Shown: positions 25,942 to 34,325 of the stretch, in pieces
Position numbering within the stretch: the first letter of the stretch is position 1
Layout: each line of letters starts with the position of its first letter
NCBI RefSeq assembly: GCF_036245475.1
Contig: NZ_BTPM01000001.1
Span: forward strand, 2,542,001-2,606,000
Length of the DNA stretch: 64,000 nt
Origin: Vibrio sp. 10N
GTDB lineage: Bacteria; Pseudomonadota; Gammaproteobacteria; Enterobacterales; Vibrionaceae
Direction: 5' to 3'
Program-made: the position numbers and the translations under genes
Notes under the pieces: generated by a model
What the model saw: only the letters and a program-made list of their open reading frames with translations
What the model was told of the DNA's origin: nothing
Database searches by the model: none

Positions 25942-26616
25942 TTAGAATCCAAATGAGTATTTAATTAGTGACAGATTGTCACCATGTTCACGCTTATATT
26001 CGTAAGCCAAGCTGTGATTGTTCATAAAGGTGTAACCTAAGCTCGCTTTTACATCCCAACCTCGTAGGCTCTCGTTACCCTGGTTGGTTTTTAGGTCGTT
26101 ATAACTGTAGCTATATGTTGGTGCTACGCTAGCCCATAGGCCTGATGATGTGTTGTAGATTGCGTTCAACGTTAAATCACTGTAATACGCACGGTTTGAC
26201 ATTTCATTGTGGGTCATTGAGCCTACAGAAAGCTCAGGCAAGAATGAGAAGCCAATGTTATTGCCGAACATGTAGTGCACTGATAGTTCAGTAGATTTTG
26301 CCGTCAAGTTCTCATTTTTGTAGTTCTTGTCGTGGTCATAAGCCAGTGTCCAACCTAGACCTGTCTTGCTGATTGCGCTAAGAGAAATGTTGTGATTATC
26401 GAAGCTATCTTCTGTCGTGTACTTACCCAGTACAGACCAGTTTCGTGACATTTGAGTATCAAACTGAGCCGCTAGATACGCACCATCAGAACCATAACCA
26501 ACAGAAGCACCAGTATAAAGCTCATAAGGGTTAGCAAAATTCACACGCTCTGATGCAATTGCAGAAGCAGACATTACGATAGAAGCGGCAATAATAGTTA
26601 ATTTAGACTTTTTCAT
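25942..26616 (-). CDS. Outer-membrane beta-barrel protein (224 aa)
   Basis: A signal peptide (about 1-22, ending ASA/ASE) is followed by repeated amphipathic strands and a C-terminal YSFGF, the BAM recognition ending. Strand alternation suits an 8-10 strand barrel. The family is unknown. Its 320-bp upstream region holds a 19-bp palindrome (26707-26725) also present near the RND-pump promoter, suggesting joint control. Confidence 0.75.
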   Translation of the reverse strand: MKKSKLTIIAASIVMSASAIASERVNFANPYELYTGASVGYGSDGAYLAAQFDTQMSRNWSVLGKYTTEDSFDNHNISLSAISKTGLGWTLAYDHDKNYKNENLTAKSTELSVHYMFGNNIGFSFLPELSVGSMTHNEMSNRAYYSDLTLNAIYNTSSGLWASVAPTYSYSYNDLKTNQGNESLRGWDVKASLGYTFMNNHSLAYEYKREHGDNLSLIKYSFGF

Positions 26617-26706
26617 TTGTGTATCTCTTTTAAGTAAATATTGAATTTATGTTTTGTCTGATTCCCTTCAATGAGGATAAGTATACGGATTTCATTTTCC
26701 AGTGGA

Positions 26707-26725
26707 ATGAATAAGAGCTATTCAT
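26707..26725. promoter_or_regulatory. 19-bp palindrome, putative operator of the 224-aa barrel gene
   Basis: ATGAATAAGAGCTATTCAT has perfect 7-bp arms around a 5-bp centre, about 90 bp upstream of the barrel ATG. The same element, with one changed base in an arm and a TGCAA flank, is at 31220-31238. The spacing fits a LysR-type binding box. Confidence 0.65.
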
Positions 26726-26893
26726 ATTTGCACTAAGGGGATGATAAATGGGTTAATCACCAGTATTTGACTAACCAAAAGTAACAGAGTGTGTATGTGG
26801 CTTTCACAATGTGATTATTATGGTCTTAAAAAGTGCAATCAAAGAGGAAATAACACCAAGTTTGGTTTAACGCATGAGAAAGCAATATTGCAA

Positions 26894-26925
26894 ATAAAAA
26901 AAAGCCTGAGTACTTGACTCAGGCT
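26894..26925 (-). terminator. Terminator of the RND pump operon
   Basis: AGCCTGAGT (26903-26911) pairs with ACTCAGGCT (26917-26925). On minus a long T-run follows, just after the RND permease stop. Confidence 0.88.
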
Positions 26926-26936
26926 CTCTGCGTAAC

Positions 26937-29900
26937 TTAGTTCGTTTGTGGTTCGGTTGGCTGCTTGATTCTGAAGAACAGCGCATAATTCAGAGGAATC
27001 ACCAGCAATGTCAACGCCGTAGCGAACAACAAACCAAACATGATCGTGACGGCCATACTCTTGAAGAACGGGTCAACAAGCAGAGGAGCGACACCCAATA
27101 TCGTCGTAGCAGCGCCAAGGATAACCGGTCGAGCACGGCTCATTGCTGCCGATATAATGGCCTCATAAGGCTGCGTACCAGAGGCTATCTCCTTGTCAGC
27201 TTGGTCGACCAGAACGATGGCATTTTTCACCATCATACCTATCAAGCTCAAGAAACCCAGAGTTGCCATAAACTCGAAAGGTGTCTGGAAGGTCACCAGT
27301 CCAATTGCCACACCACACACGGCTAAAGGTACCGTACACCAAATTACCAGAGCCTGACGAATACCGTTAAACATAAACACTACGGCTAAAACCATGGCGG
27401 TGAAACCGTAAGGTGCAGATATCTTGAGTCCTTCGTCGGCTTCTTTGGCATCTTTGTACTCACCGAACCATTCCAGTTCATACCCTACAGGTAATGGCAT
27501 GTTTTCAATATCTGTACGAACCATTTCCATCGCTTCTGACGTTAGAATACCAGTCGCAGGGTCAGCCTGTGCCATAATAGTTGGCACTCGGTCAATACGG
27601 CGCAGCATTGCGTCTTGCCATTCAACGCTTGAGCTTTCAACCAGTTGCTCTACCTGAACAAACTGTCCAATCGCGGCACTATATACTTTGGTATTCTCAA
27701 TCACACGATCATGGTGACGCTCTGATTCTGGAGAACGGACCACAATCGGGATAAGATCATTGCCTTCACGGTAAACACCCACATTGCGACCTGACAAGGT
27801 TTGTTGAATCGCTTGATTTAGCTCTACCGTTGTCAAACCAAAACTCTGCACTTTTTCTGCTGAGTAGACTGGCCTAATGACTGGCACTTGTTGACGCCAA
27901 TCATCCTGAATCGCTACTAATGCAGGTGACTGCTCCATAATCTCTTTTGCTTGTTCAGCCAGTTGTCTCAGTACTTCACTGTCAGGACCTTTAAAAGCAA
28001 CCTCGATTTTTTTACCGCCGCCAGGGCCAAGCATAAACTTCCAAGCATTAATTGAAGCATCGGTATAACGTTCATTCAGTTCAATTTGTAGCTCAGCGAC
28101 TAACGTTTCTATGACTTTGTAGTCATCCACGTCCACCAACATTTGCGCATAGCTCGAGTTTGGTGGTTCCGGAGAGTACGTCAGCATAAAACGAAGCCCG
28201 CCCGAACCGATGAAGCTTGTCGTGCCAGTGATATTGGCTTTTTCCCATACGTCTTTTTCAATCTGCGCAACGATCTCATGCGTACGCTCGATGTCTGTTC
28301 CCTGTGGCAGACGAATATCAATAGCAAACTGCTCTCTTTGTGACTCTGGCATAAAGCCTGGAGGTACGTGACTGAAAGTGACAACACCAACAGCAAACAG
28401 ACCAACAACAACGACTAAGCTCTTTTTCTGATTGTTTAATACCGCTTGCAGTACACGCTGATACGCAGCACTGATCTTACTTGGCTTTGATACTTTATTC
28501 GCATTAACTTTCAGATAATCATGGCAAAGCATTGGCGTAACGGTTACCGCAAGCACCCAGCTAAGCATCATAGAGTACAGAATTACCCAGAATAGCGACC
28601 CTGCATACTCACCCATGTTCGATGGTGAAAGACCAATAGCGCTAAATGCACAGATACCAACGATTGTACCGCCAAGTAGTGGCCACTTAGTTTCGTTGAC
28701 AATATCGGCAACGACTTGATTGCGGTCAGCATCTGGATTTTTCTGTAGACGAGTGAGGACACCATCCGTTACTACGATTGCGTTATCGACCAGCATACCA
28801 AGAGCAATGATCAAAGCACCCAGTGAAATACGCTGCATCGCAATGTCATCAATCAACATGATGATCAGCGTACCTGCCACGGTCAGCACCAGAACAAAAC
28901 CAATGACGAGACCCGTTCTTACCCCCATAAATAGCAGCAGAACAACAAACACAATAACGACTGCGGCAATCAGGTTATTAATAAATTCAGAAACTGAGTC
29001 ACGTACTGAATCAGACTGAATCGAAATTTCATGCAGTTCAATCCCGTGAGGACGCTGACTTTCTAGTTCAGCAATACGCGCTTTTACTGCATCGCCCATT
29101 TCAACTACGTTGCCACCAGCAACGTTGGATATTCCAAGGCCAACTGCACGTTTGCCGTTGTAACGCATAAGCACTGATGATGGCTCTTCGTAGCCACGAG
29201 TGATGCTGGCGACGTCCGACAGCTTCATGATCGTATTGTTATCACCAATGGCAATTTTCAGATTTTTTAGTTGTTCAAATGAGCTGATGCTAGACACTGG
29301 AGTGATTGCAACACGCATCGTATTGGTGTTGATAGTGCCTGCGGTAGAAACCATGTTCTGACGCTCTAATACGTTGTAAACCTGGTCGGCAGACACACCA
29401 AGCTGCTCAAGGCGGTCACTGGCAATCTCAACAAAAATAACCTCATTTTTTTCGGCTAACGTAGCCGTTTTCGATACACCCGGTACCAAAGCCAACTCTC
29501 GGCGTAACGTATCTACGTAGTCCTGCAACTGCTTATCACTGTGACCTCGGCCAGTAACAGCATAGAACTGGGCGAACACATCGGCGAAATCATCATTAAC
29601 GATCGGCGCTCCTGTGCCAGGAGGTAGGGAACGCTCAGCATCACCAATTTTGCGTCTGACTTTATCCCAAACTTGCTGCAATTCCGCTTCGTTGTTGGAG
29701 AATGCACGTTTGATTTCAACCGTGACTTCTGACATGCCTTGTTTCGACACCGAAGTGATTTCCTTCACTTCTTGCAGAGACTGTAAAGCCCCCTCTACAA
29801 CGTCAGTAACCTCATCAGAAACTTCTTGCGCAGTAGCTCCTGGGTATGGGGTGACAATCACGGCTTGGCGAATAACAAACTCTGGATCTTCAAATCGACC

Positions 29901-29996
29901 AAGCTTTAAGTAGCTGATGTATCCACCGATAAGAGTCAGCGCGATTAATACCCAAACGCTCGTGCGTTTGGCTATGGTGAAATTTGCGATGTTCAT
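26937..29996 (-). CDS. RND-family efflux permease
   Basis: The 1019-residue AcrB-type protein has an N-terminal membrane helix, two large periplasmic loops and twelve membrane helices in total. In helix 4 the proton-relay pair reads VDNAIVV (Asp-Asn rather than Asp-Asp), while helix 10 keeps the Lys in MVKNAIVLVD. It exports drugs, detergents or bile compounds with its adaptor and an outer-membrane channel encoded elsewhere. It starts one base inside the adaptor stop (TAATG). Confidence 0.92.
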   Translation of the reverse strand: MNIANFTIAKRTSVWVLIALTLIGGYISYLKLGRFEDPEFVIRQAVIVTPYPGATAQEVSDEVTDVVEGALQSLQEVKEITSVSKQGMSEVTVEIKRAFSNNEAELQQVWDKVRRKIGDAERSLPPGTGAPIVNDDFADVFAQFYAVTGRGHSDKQLQDYVDTLRRELALVPGVSKTATLAEKNEVIFVEIASDRLEQLGVSADQVYNVLERQNMVSTAGTINTNTMRVAITPVSSISSFEQLKNLKIAIGDNNTIMKLSDVASITRGYEEPSSVLMRYNGKRAVGLGISNVAGGNVVEMGDAVKARIAELESQRPHGIELHEISIQSDSVRDSVSEFINNLIAAVVIVFVVLLLFMGVRTGLVIGFVLVLTVAGTLIIMLIDDIAMQRISLGALIIALGMLVDNAIVVTDGVLTRLQKNPDADRNQVVADIVNETKWPLLGGTIVGICAFSAIGLSPSNMGEYAGSLFWVILYSMMLSWVLAVTVTPMLCHDYLKVNANKVSKPSKISAAYQRVLQAVLNNQKKSLVVVVGLFAVGVVTFSHVPPGFMPESQREQFAIDIRLPQGTDIERTHEIVAQIEKDVWEKANITGTTSFIGSGGLRFMLTYSPEPPNSSYAQMLVDVDDYKVIETLVAELQIELNERYTDASINAWKFMLGPGGGKKIEVAFKGPDSEVLRQLAEQAKEIMEQSPALVAIQDDWRQQVPVIRPVYSAEKVQSFGLTTVELNQAIQQTLSGRNVGVYREGNDLIPIVVRSPESERHHDRVIENTKVYSAAIGQFVQVEQLVESSSVEWQDAMLRRIDRVPTIMAQADPATGILTSEAMEMVRTDIENMPLPVGYELEWFGEYKDAKEADEGLKISAPYGFTAMVLAVVFMFNGIRQALVIWCTVPLAVCGVAIGLVTFQTPFEFMATLGFLSLIGMMVKNAIVLVDQADKEIASGTQPYEAIISAAMSRARPVILGAATTILGVAPLLVDPFFKSMAVTIMFGLLFATALTLLVIPLNYALFFRIKQPTEPQTN

Positions 29997-31084
29997 TATT
30001 CTGCTACCTCAGTTGCCATTGGTCTAACTTCTTGCCCTTCGGACAAGCCCAAAGTGCCTGCTGTAATCACCTTCTCTCCAGAATTGAGCTTTGATAATAC
30101 TTCCACGCGATCCCCTGCCATAGAGCCCGTTTCAATCACTCGACGATGAATAATATTGTTACTATCCACTACCCATACATACTGATTCCCTAGGTTGTCC
30201 GGCGAAATAGCAGAAAGTGGAACAGTCAGCATGCCGTTTTCTTTTTCGGTTGACACAGAAAATACTCGTACTGTCATGCCAGGAAGCAGAGCCGCCTGTT
30301 GCGTATCTTCAAATTTCAACGTGACACCATACGTTCGCGATGCTGGATCTGGTTCGGTTTCAAATGTCTTCACTGACAAGTCAAAGGTTTTACCTGGGAA
30401 CAAAGACGAACTTGCTAGCACTTTTCGAGCACCATTTGACTGCGCCATAATTCGTTCGGGAACCTGAATCATTACTTCTAGCAGGCTCAAATCATGGATG
30501 GAAACAATCGTTTCATTACCTTGAACCTGAGTATAATTGTCCACCATTTTACGGCTAACCATGCCGTCAAATGGTGCTCTCAATGTCATGTCTTCTAGGC
30601 GACGCTGAGCATCTTCCAACTTGCTTTCTGATAGCTGATAACGAAGTTTAATTTCATCTAATTGGCTTTTTGAAATAGCTTGTTTACCGTTATATAGCTG
30701 CAAAGCGCGTTGGTATTCTGTGTGCGTGTTTACCAACTCATTTTTGGCTGCAGTTAACGTGATCTCTGCATCAACAGAATCAAGTTTTGCAATCACTTGA
30801 CCCTTAGAAACCCTATCTCCTTGCTGAACCAAGAGTTCATCAAGACGACCAGAGGTACGAAATGATAGGTCTGCGCGGTTAGAAGACTGAACCACACCAT
30901 TGAAGTACAAATCTGCTACAGCCTGCGCAGTAACAGTTTCAGTGAAAGCAGGACGAACGACAGGGGCAGTTTGCTCTGCAGCCTGCTCGCTCTTGCATCC
31001 GGTGAGTAATACCGAAGCGGAAAGTCCAACTGCCACAAAAAGAGGTTTGGTATTAAAAAGGGCTGACAACATTGGGCGATTCAC
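29996..31084 (-). CDS. RND efflux periplasmic adaptor (membrane fusion) lipoprotein
   Basis: I start at GTG 31084, preceded by GGAGAG; the frame is open to a TTG at 31096. The lipobox LLTGC anchors it to the inner membrane. The order is typical: a lipoyl half (near RLDELLVQQGDRVSKGQVIAKLD), an alpha-helical hairpin with heptads (about 95-150), a second lipoyl half (LRAPFDGMVSR), then beta-barrel and proximal domains. It links the RND pump to an outer-membrane duct. Its promoter lies in the 31085-31300 region with the shared palindrome. Confidence 0.9.
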   Translation of the reverse strand: MNRPMLSALFNTKPLFVAVGLSASVLLTGCKSEQAAEQTAPVVRPAFTETVTAQAVADLYFNGVVQSSNRADLSFRTSGRLDELLVQQGDRVSKGQVIAKLDSVDAEITLTAAKNELVNTHTEYQRALQLYNGKQAISKSQLDEIKLRYQLSESKLEDAQRRLEDMTLRAPFDGMVSRKMVDNYTQVQGNETIVSIHDLSLLEVMIQVPERIMAQSNGARKVLASSSLFPGKTFDLSVKTFETEPDPASRTYGVTLKFEDTQQAALLPGMTVRVFSVSTEKENGMLTVPLSAISPDNLGNQYVWVVDSNNIIHRRVIETGSMAGDRVEVLSKLNSGEKVITAGTLGLSEGQEVRPMATEVAE

Positions 31085-31186
31085 GGTTCTCTCCAAAAAT
31101 TCTTTAAAGTGTCGAATAAGATTTAGACATTTTTGTCTGTTGGCTGGCAGTTTAAAGAATTCCCTTCACCGCGCTACGTTTAGCAG

Positions 31187-31227
31187 TTATTCATATTTGC
31201 AACTTGGCTTTTTGCAATAATGAATAA
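31187..31227. repeat. Inverted repeat in the RND adaptor / 124-aa gene intergenic region
   Basis: TTATTCATATTTGCAA (31187-31202) is repeated inverted as TTGCAATAATGAATAA (31212-31227), matching 14 of 16 positions, separated by 9 bp. Each arm carries the TGCAA...ATGAATA half of the operator-like element, so one copy faces each divergent gene. Confidence 0.7.
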
Positions 31228-31238
31228 CTCTTATTCGT
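31220..31238. promoter_or_regulatory. 19-bp palindrome, putative operator of the divergent efflux region
   Basis: ATGAATAACTCTTATTCGT has 7-bp arms with one mismatch and a 5-bp centre, 63-81 bp upstream of the ATG at 31301. It shares its arms, the CTCT centre and the TGCAA flank with the site at 26707-26725 read on minus. Confidence 0.65.
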
Positions 31239-31300
31239 TCAGTTTGTGGCGGTTGCTAAGTAGGCTTACAGTGAAAACTTGACTGTATTAAGAGGTAAAA

Positions 31301-31675
31301 ATGAACAGTAGGCACCCACTACGGCAAACCTACTATCAAGAATCCATCCATCTCAATGACAGGCCCTATGGCCTATTAGACATTGGGGACGGAGCTTGCA
31401 AAGTGATTCTTGTAGCAGGAATAAATGAAGCTGACTACAGCAAAAACGCGAGACTTGGTCGAAGAATTGTAATCGATATTTCAAAGTCTTGGAGCCATGA
31501 TAGCCACGCACTAACTAAGCAAGAACTAGAACAGTTAGCCGATGATATTCACCTACTATTGGACGTATTCTGGCTAGATTGTGTGATATTTGATACGACA
31601 CTTGATGGCCTGGATCTGTCTTTTATAGAAAAACGACTTGCGGTTCGTCAGTGTGGCGAAATCTGTGTGAATTGA
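31301..31675 (+). CDS. Hypothetical protein divergent from the RND pump (124 aa)
   Basis: A soluble 124-residue protein of mixed alpha/beta character; no signal peptide or recognised motif. AGAGGT four bases before the ATG and a strong terminator after the stop make it a real gene. It shares an intergenic region with the pump adaptor gene, including an operator-like palindrome on its side. A role connected to the pump is possible but not shown. Confidence 0.65.
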   Translation: MNSRHPLRQTYYQESIHLNDRPYGLLDIGDGACKVILVAGINEADYSKNARLGRRIVIDISKSWSHDSHALTKQELEQLADDIHLLLDVFWLDCVIFDTTLDGLDLSFIEKRLAVRQCGEICVN

Positions 31676-31701
31676 GTCAAGTAAAGAATGTAGCCGCGCC
31701 A

Positions 31702-31732
31702 AAAAGCTGAGCCTTTATGAGGTTCAGCTTTT
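31702..31732 (+). terminator. Terminator after the 124-aa gene
   Basis: AAAAGCTGA-CC (31702-31713) pairs with GG-TCAGCTTTT (31721-31732), ending in a T-rich tract. Confidence 0.8.
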
Positions 31733-31857
31733 ATTTTTAGTACATGGCAACTAATAATCACTTTTCCAGCAAACCTCCTTAACATAAAAACAACAAACAC
31801 TTCTGCGCTGTGATAGGGTTAAGAATAGCCACTCAGATATAGCAAGGATCGCCTCTG

Positions 31858-33228
31858 GTGTTGTTAAATTTAATGAATGCTCTCTCACTCCGTAGCCATT
31901 TCATCAGAAAGATGATACTCATCGCTCTACCTATTGCCTTCCAGAATGTACTTTACTCAAGCCGAGGTCTTATCGACGTCATCATGCTTGGTCATTTGGG
32001 AGATATAGAATTAGCCGCCATTGGTGTGGCAGCACGAGCCATTTTTGTTACCACTATCATGATAGTGGGCACTACGACGGCAGGCGCGTTAATAACAGCT
32101 CAATATTGGGGAGCAAAGAATGAGAAAGGAGTTAGAGAAAACACAGCCCTGACATGGGTTGTATCGAGTATTCTAGGGGTAATTTGCGCATCAATATTTC
32201 TACTATTCTCTACTCAGATAGTGTCACTAGTGACTGAGGATAACTCAGTTATCAAACTAGGGAAGTTGTATTTATCTATTGCCGCGCCAAGCATGTTAAG
32301 CGTGGCCTTCATAACCACGATGCTGTTTGGCTTGAGAGCGATGCATAAGCCCGGTGTCAGTACCTTTTTTAGTGCCGTAGGCTTGGTGATTTATATATTT
32401 CTCAATTGGGTACTCATTTTTGGACATCTGGGCTTTCCTGAGCTCGGGTTTAAAGGCGCGGCCATTGCAACTCTATTAAGTGGGATCGCCGAGTTCCTTT
32501 TGCTCTATATGTTCATCTACAGTAAAAAATATACGGTTGCTTTTAGTTCTCGAGATGTAGTTAACTGCATTCAAGTCAAACAGCTATCTCACTTTATGAA
32601 GATATCTGCCCCTACAACTCTGAATTTCCTAGTGTGGGCTGCGGGGTTATTTGCCTGCCACGCCATCATGGGACAGACTGGAGTCTTAGGGCTCGTTGCT
32701 CTATCTGTAGTGGCGCCAATTGAATCATTTGCTCTCTCTGTCGTGATAGGACTCTCAAGTGCTGCTGGTGTTTTGATAGGCAACAACCTTGGAGCCAGAA
32801 AGTACAAGAGCAGTTGGATCTATGCCAAAAGCGCAATGGTACTCAATATCAGTTGTGCTTCAGTCGTCGCACTGACCGTATATCTATCTCAAAATTTGCT
32901 GCTCTCAATGTTTCCAGCGCTCACCGAAGAATCGTTCGAGCTGGCAAAGTATTTTATTCTTGTCTTGTGCTTGGGGATTATGCTTCGCTCTATTCCTATG
33001 ATGGCAATTACAGGGATTCTACGCGCTGGAGGAGACGTCAAGTTTTGCCTTTACCAAGATCTCATTGCGCAATGGTTAATCACGATACCGATATCATTTC
33101 TGGCCGTTTATTACCTTAATATCGGACCGTTATCAGTCTTCTTGTTATTTTTGCTTGGGGAGCTCATTAAGTGTATGAGCTCCATTCTAAGAATAAGAAG
33201 TAAGAAGTGGATTCAAGGTATCACCTGA
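31858..33228 (+). CDS. MATE-family efflux transporter
   Basis: The 456-residue protein has twelve membrane segments in two six-helix halves, with the family's N-terminal 'ALPIAFQNVLYSSRGLIDVIMLGHLGD' pattern near 20-45 and a matching mid-protein repeat. It exports cationic drugs or metabolites by Na+ or H+ antiport. GTG at 31858, with AAGGA nine bases upstream, is the best start; the in-frame ATG at 31873 has no ribosome-binding site. It converges on a LysR gene seven bases away. Confidence 0.85.
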   Translation: MLLNLMNALSLRSHFIRKMILIALPIAFQNVLYSSRGLIDVIMLGHLGDIELAAIGVAARAIFVTTIMIVGTTTAGALITAQYWGAKNEKGVRENTALTWVVSSILGVICASIFLLFSTQIVSLVTEDNSVIKLGKLYLSIAAPSMLSVAFITTMLFGLRAMHKPGVSTFFSAVGLVIYIFLNWVLIFGHLGFPELGFKGAAIATLLSGIAEFLLLYMFIYSKKYTVAFSSRDVVNCIQVKQLSHFMKISAPTTLNFLVWAAGLFACHAIMGQTGVLGLVALSVVAPIESFALSVVIGLSSAAGVLIGNNLGARKYKSSWIYAKSAMVLNISCASVVALTVYLSQNLLLSMFPALTEESFELAKYFILVLCLGIMLRSIPMMAITGILRAGGDVKFCLYQDLIAQWLITIPISFLAVYYLNIGPLSVFLLFLLGELIKCMSSILRIRSKKWIQGIT

Positions 33229-33235
33229 TATCAAA

Positions 33236-34186
33236 CTAGGTTTTGTCTAGCTCTATGTCAGGTTGCAGAACTTTGTTAAAAAAACTTTGTATTGTCTGGT
33301 GTAAATACTGATTGAGAGGATAGCCACGCTTGGCTTGCAAATAACCACCAACGACAGACACGCTTCTTAACTCTTTGGGCATAATCGGAAGTGGATAGCA
33401 GGAGAGCTCATCGCTGTGGGTGAGCAAGTAACTGCTACTAAACTTGAACGCATCCGACTTGGTTAGTTTATCTACTGCGATAGGAATACTGTGCGTATTC
33501 AGCACAATATTAGCCGTGTAACCTTTTGAAGTAAAAAGTGCATTTGTATAAGGATCACTCTTAGCACTCACAGCATCCGAAAAAAGCTTAACCATTGGAA
33601 GCTTATGAATAACCTCCCAGTCAGAAGTCTGACTCAATACAGGATGGTTTTTTCGTGCAACTAGGTTGATTTTAATATCAGATAAATGATGCGTATAGAT
33701 GTCTTGAGGCAACGAGTAAGGCTCAAAATGAACCAGATAGTCTACGTGACGATCGAGTATTTGTGAAAGTGTGTCCTGCTGCCAGTAAACCATAGACAAG
33801 CTTGCCTTAGGCAAGGCATCGGCTAAAGCTTGGTATATCCCTCGTCCAAATATTTCAAGCAAACTTAACTCAAATGCGATCACAATTGAGCCTTCGTGAT
33901 TGTGAGGTTCAAAGGAGCTGTAAGCATCCAGCACTTCAGTAAACGGAGTCAACATATTATCTGCAGCTTCTGCTAACTTTTCAGCAAGCTCTGATGGCTC
34001 TACACCGTGCGCTTTGCGAATAAAAAGTTGGTCGCCAAAAGTCTCCCTTAACTTTGCCATGCCGCGACTAACGCTAGTTTGAGAAATCCCGAGTATTTCA
34101 CCAGCTTGAGAAACGTTTCGTGTTTCAACAACCACTTTTAAAAGCGTTAAGAGATTTAAATCAAGATTTTTTATTGATTTGCTCAT
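33236..34186 (-). CDS. LysR-family transcriptional regulator (paralogue A)
   Basis: Start MSKSIKNLDLNLL at 34186 (AAGG eight bases upstream) gives 316 residues. The N-terminal winged helix (about 9-65, core SQAGEILGISQTSVSRGMAKLRE) is followed by the usual periplasmic-binding-like effector domain. Much of it is the same as the LysR at 36051-36986, including RKAHGVEPSELAEKLAEAA, so the two are recent or strongly conserved duplicates. The DUF3943 barrel gene lies between them. Its target is unknown; the nearby 19-bp palindromes are candidates. Confidence 0.88.
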   Translation of the reverse strand: MSKSIKNLDLNLLTLLKVVVETRNVSQAGEILGISQTSVSRGMAKLRETFGDQLFIRKAHGVEPSELAEKLAEAADNMLTPFTEVLDAYSSFEPHNHEGSIVIAFELSLLEIFGRGIYQALADALPKASLSMVYWQQDTLSQILDRHVDYLVHFEPYSLPQDIYTHHLSDIKINLVARKNHPVLSQTSDWEVIHKLPMVKLFSDAVSAKSDPYTNALFTSKGYTANIVLNTHSIPIAVDKLTKSDAFKFSSSYLLTHSDELSCYPLPIMPKELRSVSVVGGYLQAKRGYPLNQYLHQTIQSFFNKVLQPDIELDKT

Positions 34187-34272
34187 CCATGAAGCCTTTT
34201 CCAATGCCATTCATCAAACATAAAAATAACATTTGGCAACATGGTCATCAACAAAGGCTGGAGAATCCATAG

Positions 34273-34312
34273 AAAACCGCACCAGAGCAACACAACTATT
34301 CTGGTGCAGTTT
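34273..34312 (-). terminator. Terminator of the DUF3943 gene
   Basis: AAACCGCACCAGA (34274-34286) pairs with TCTGGTGCAGTTT (34300-34312), one mismatch. On minus it ends GGTTTTC. Confidence 0.75.
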
Positions 34313-34325
34313 CGTTACACTAGCA

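Larger units (their letters stand above)
26617..26936. other. Intergenic region upstream of the 224-aa barrel gene
   Basis: This 320-bp gap holds the barrel gene promoter, the shared 19-bp palindrome and the RND permease terminator at its right edge. No small gene is supported. Confidence 0.6.
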
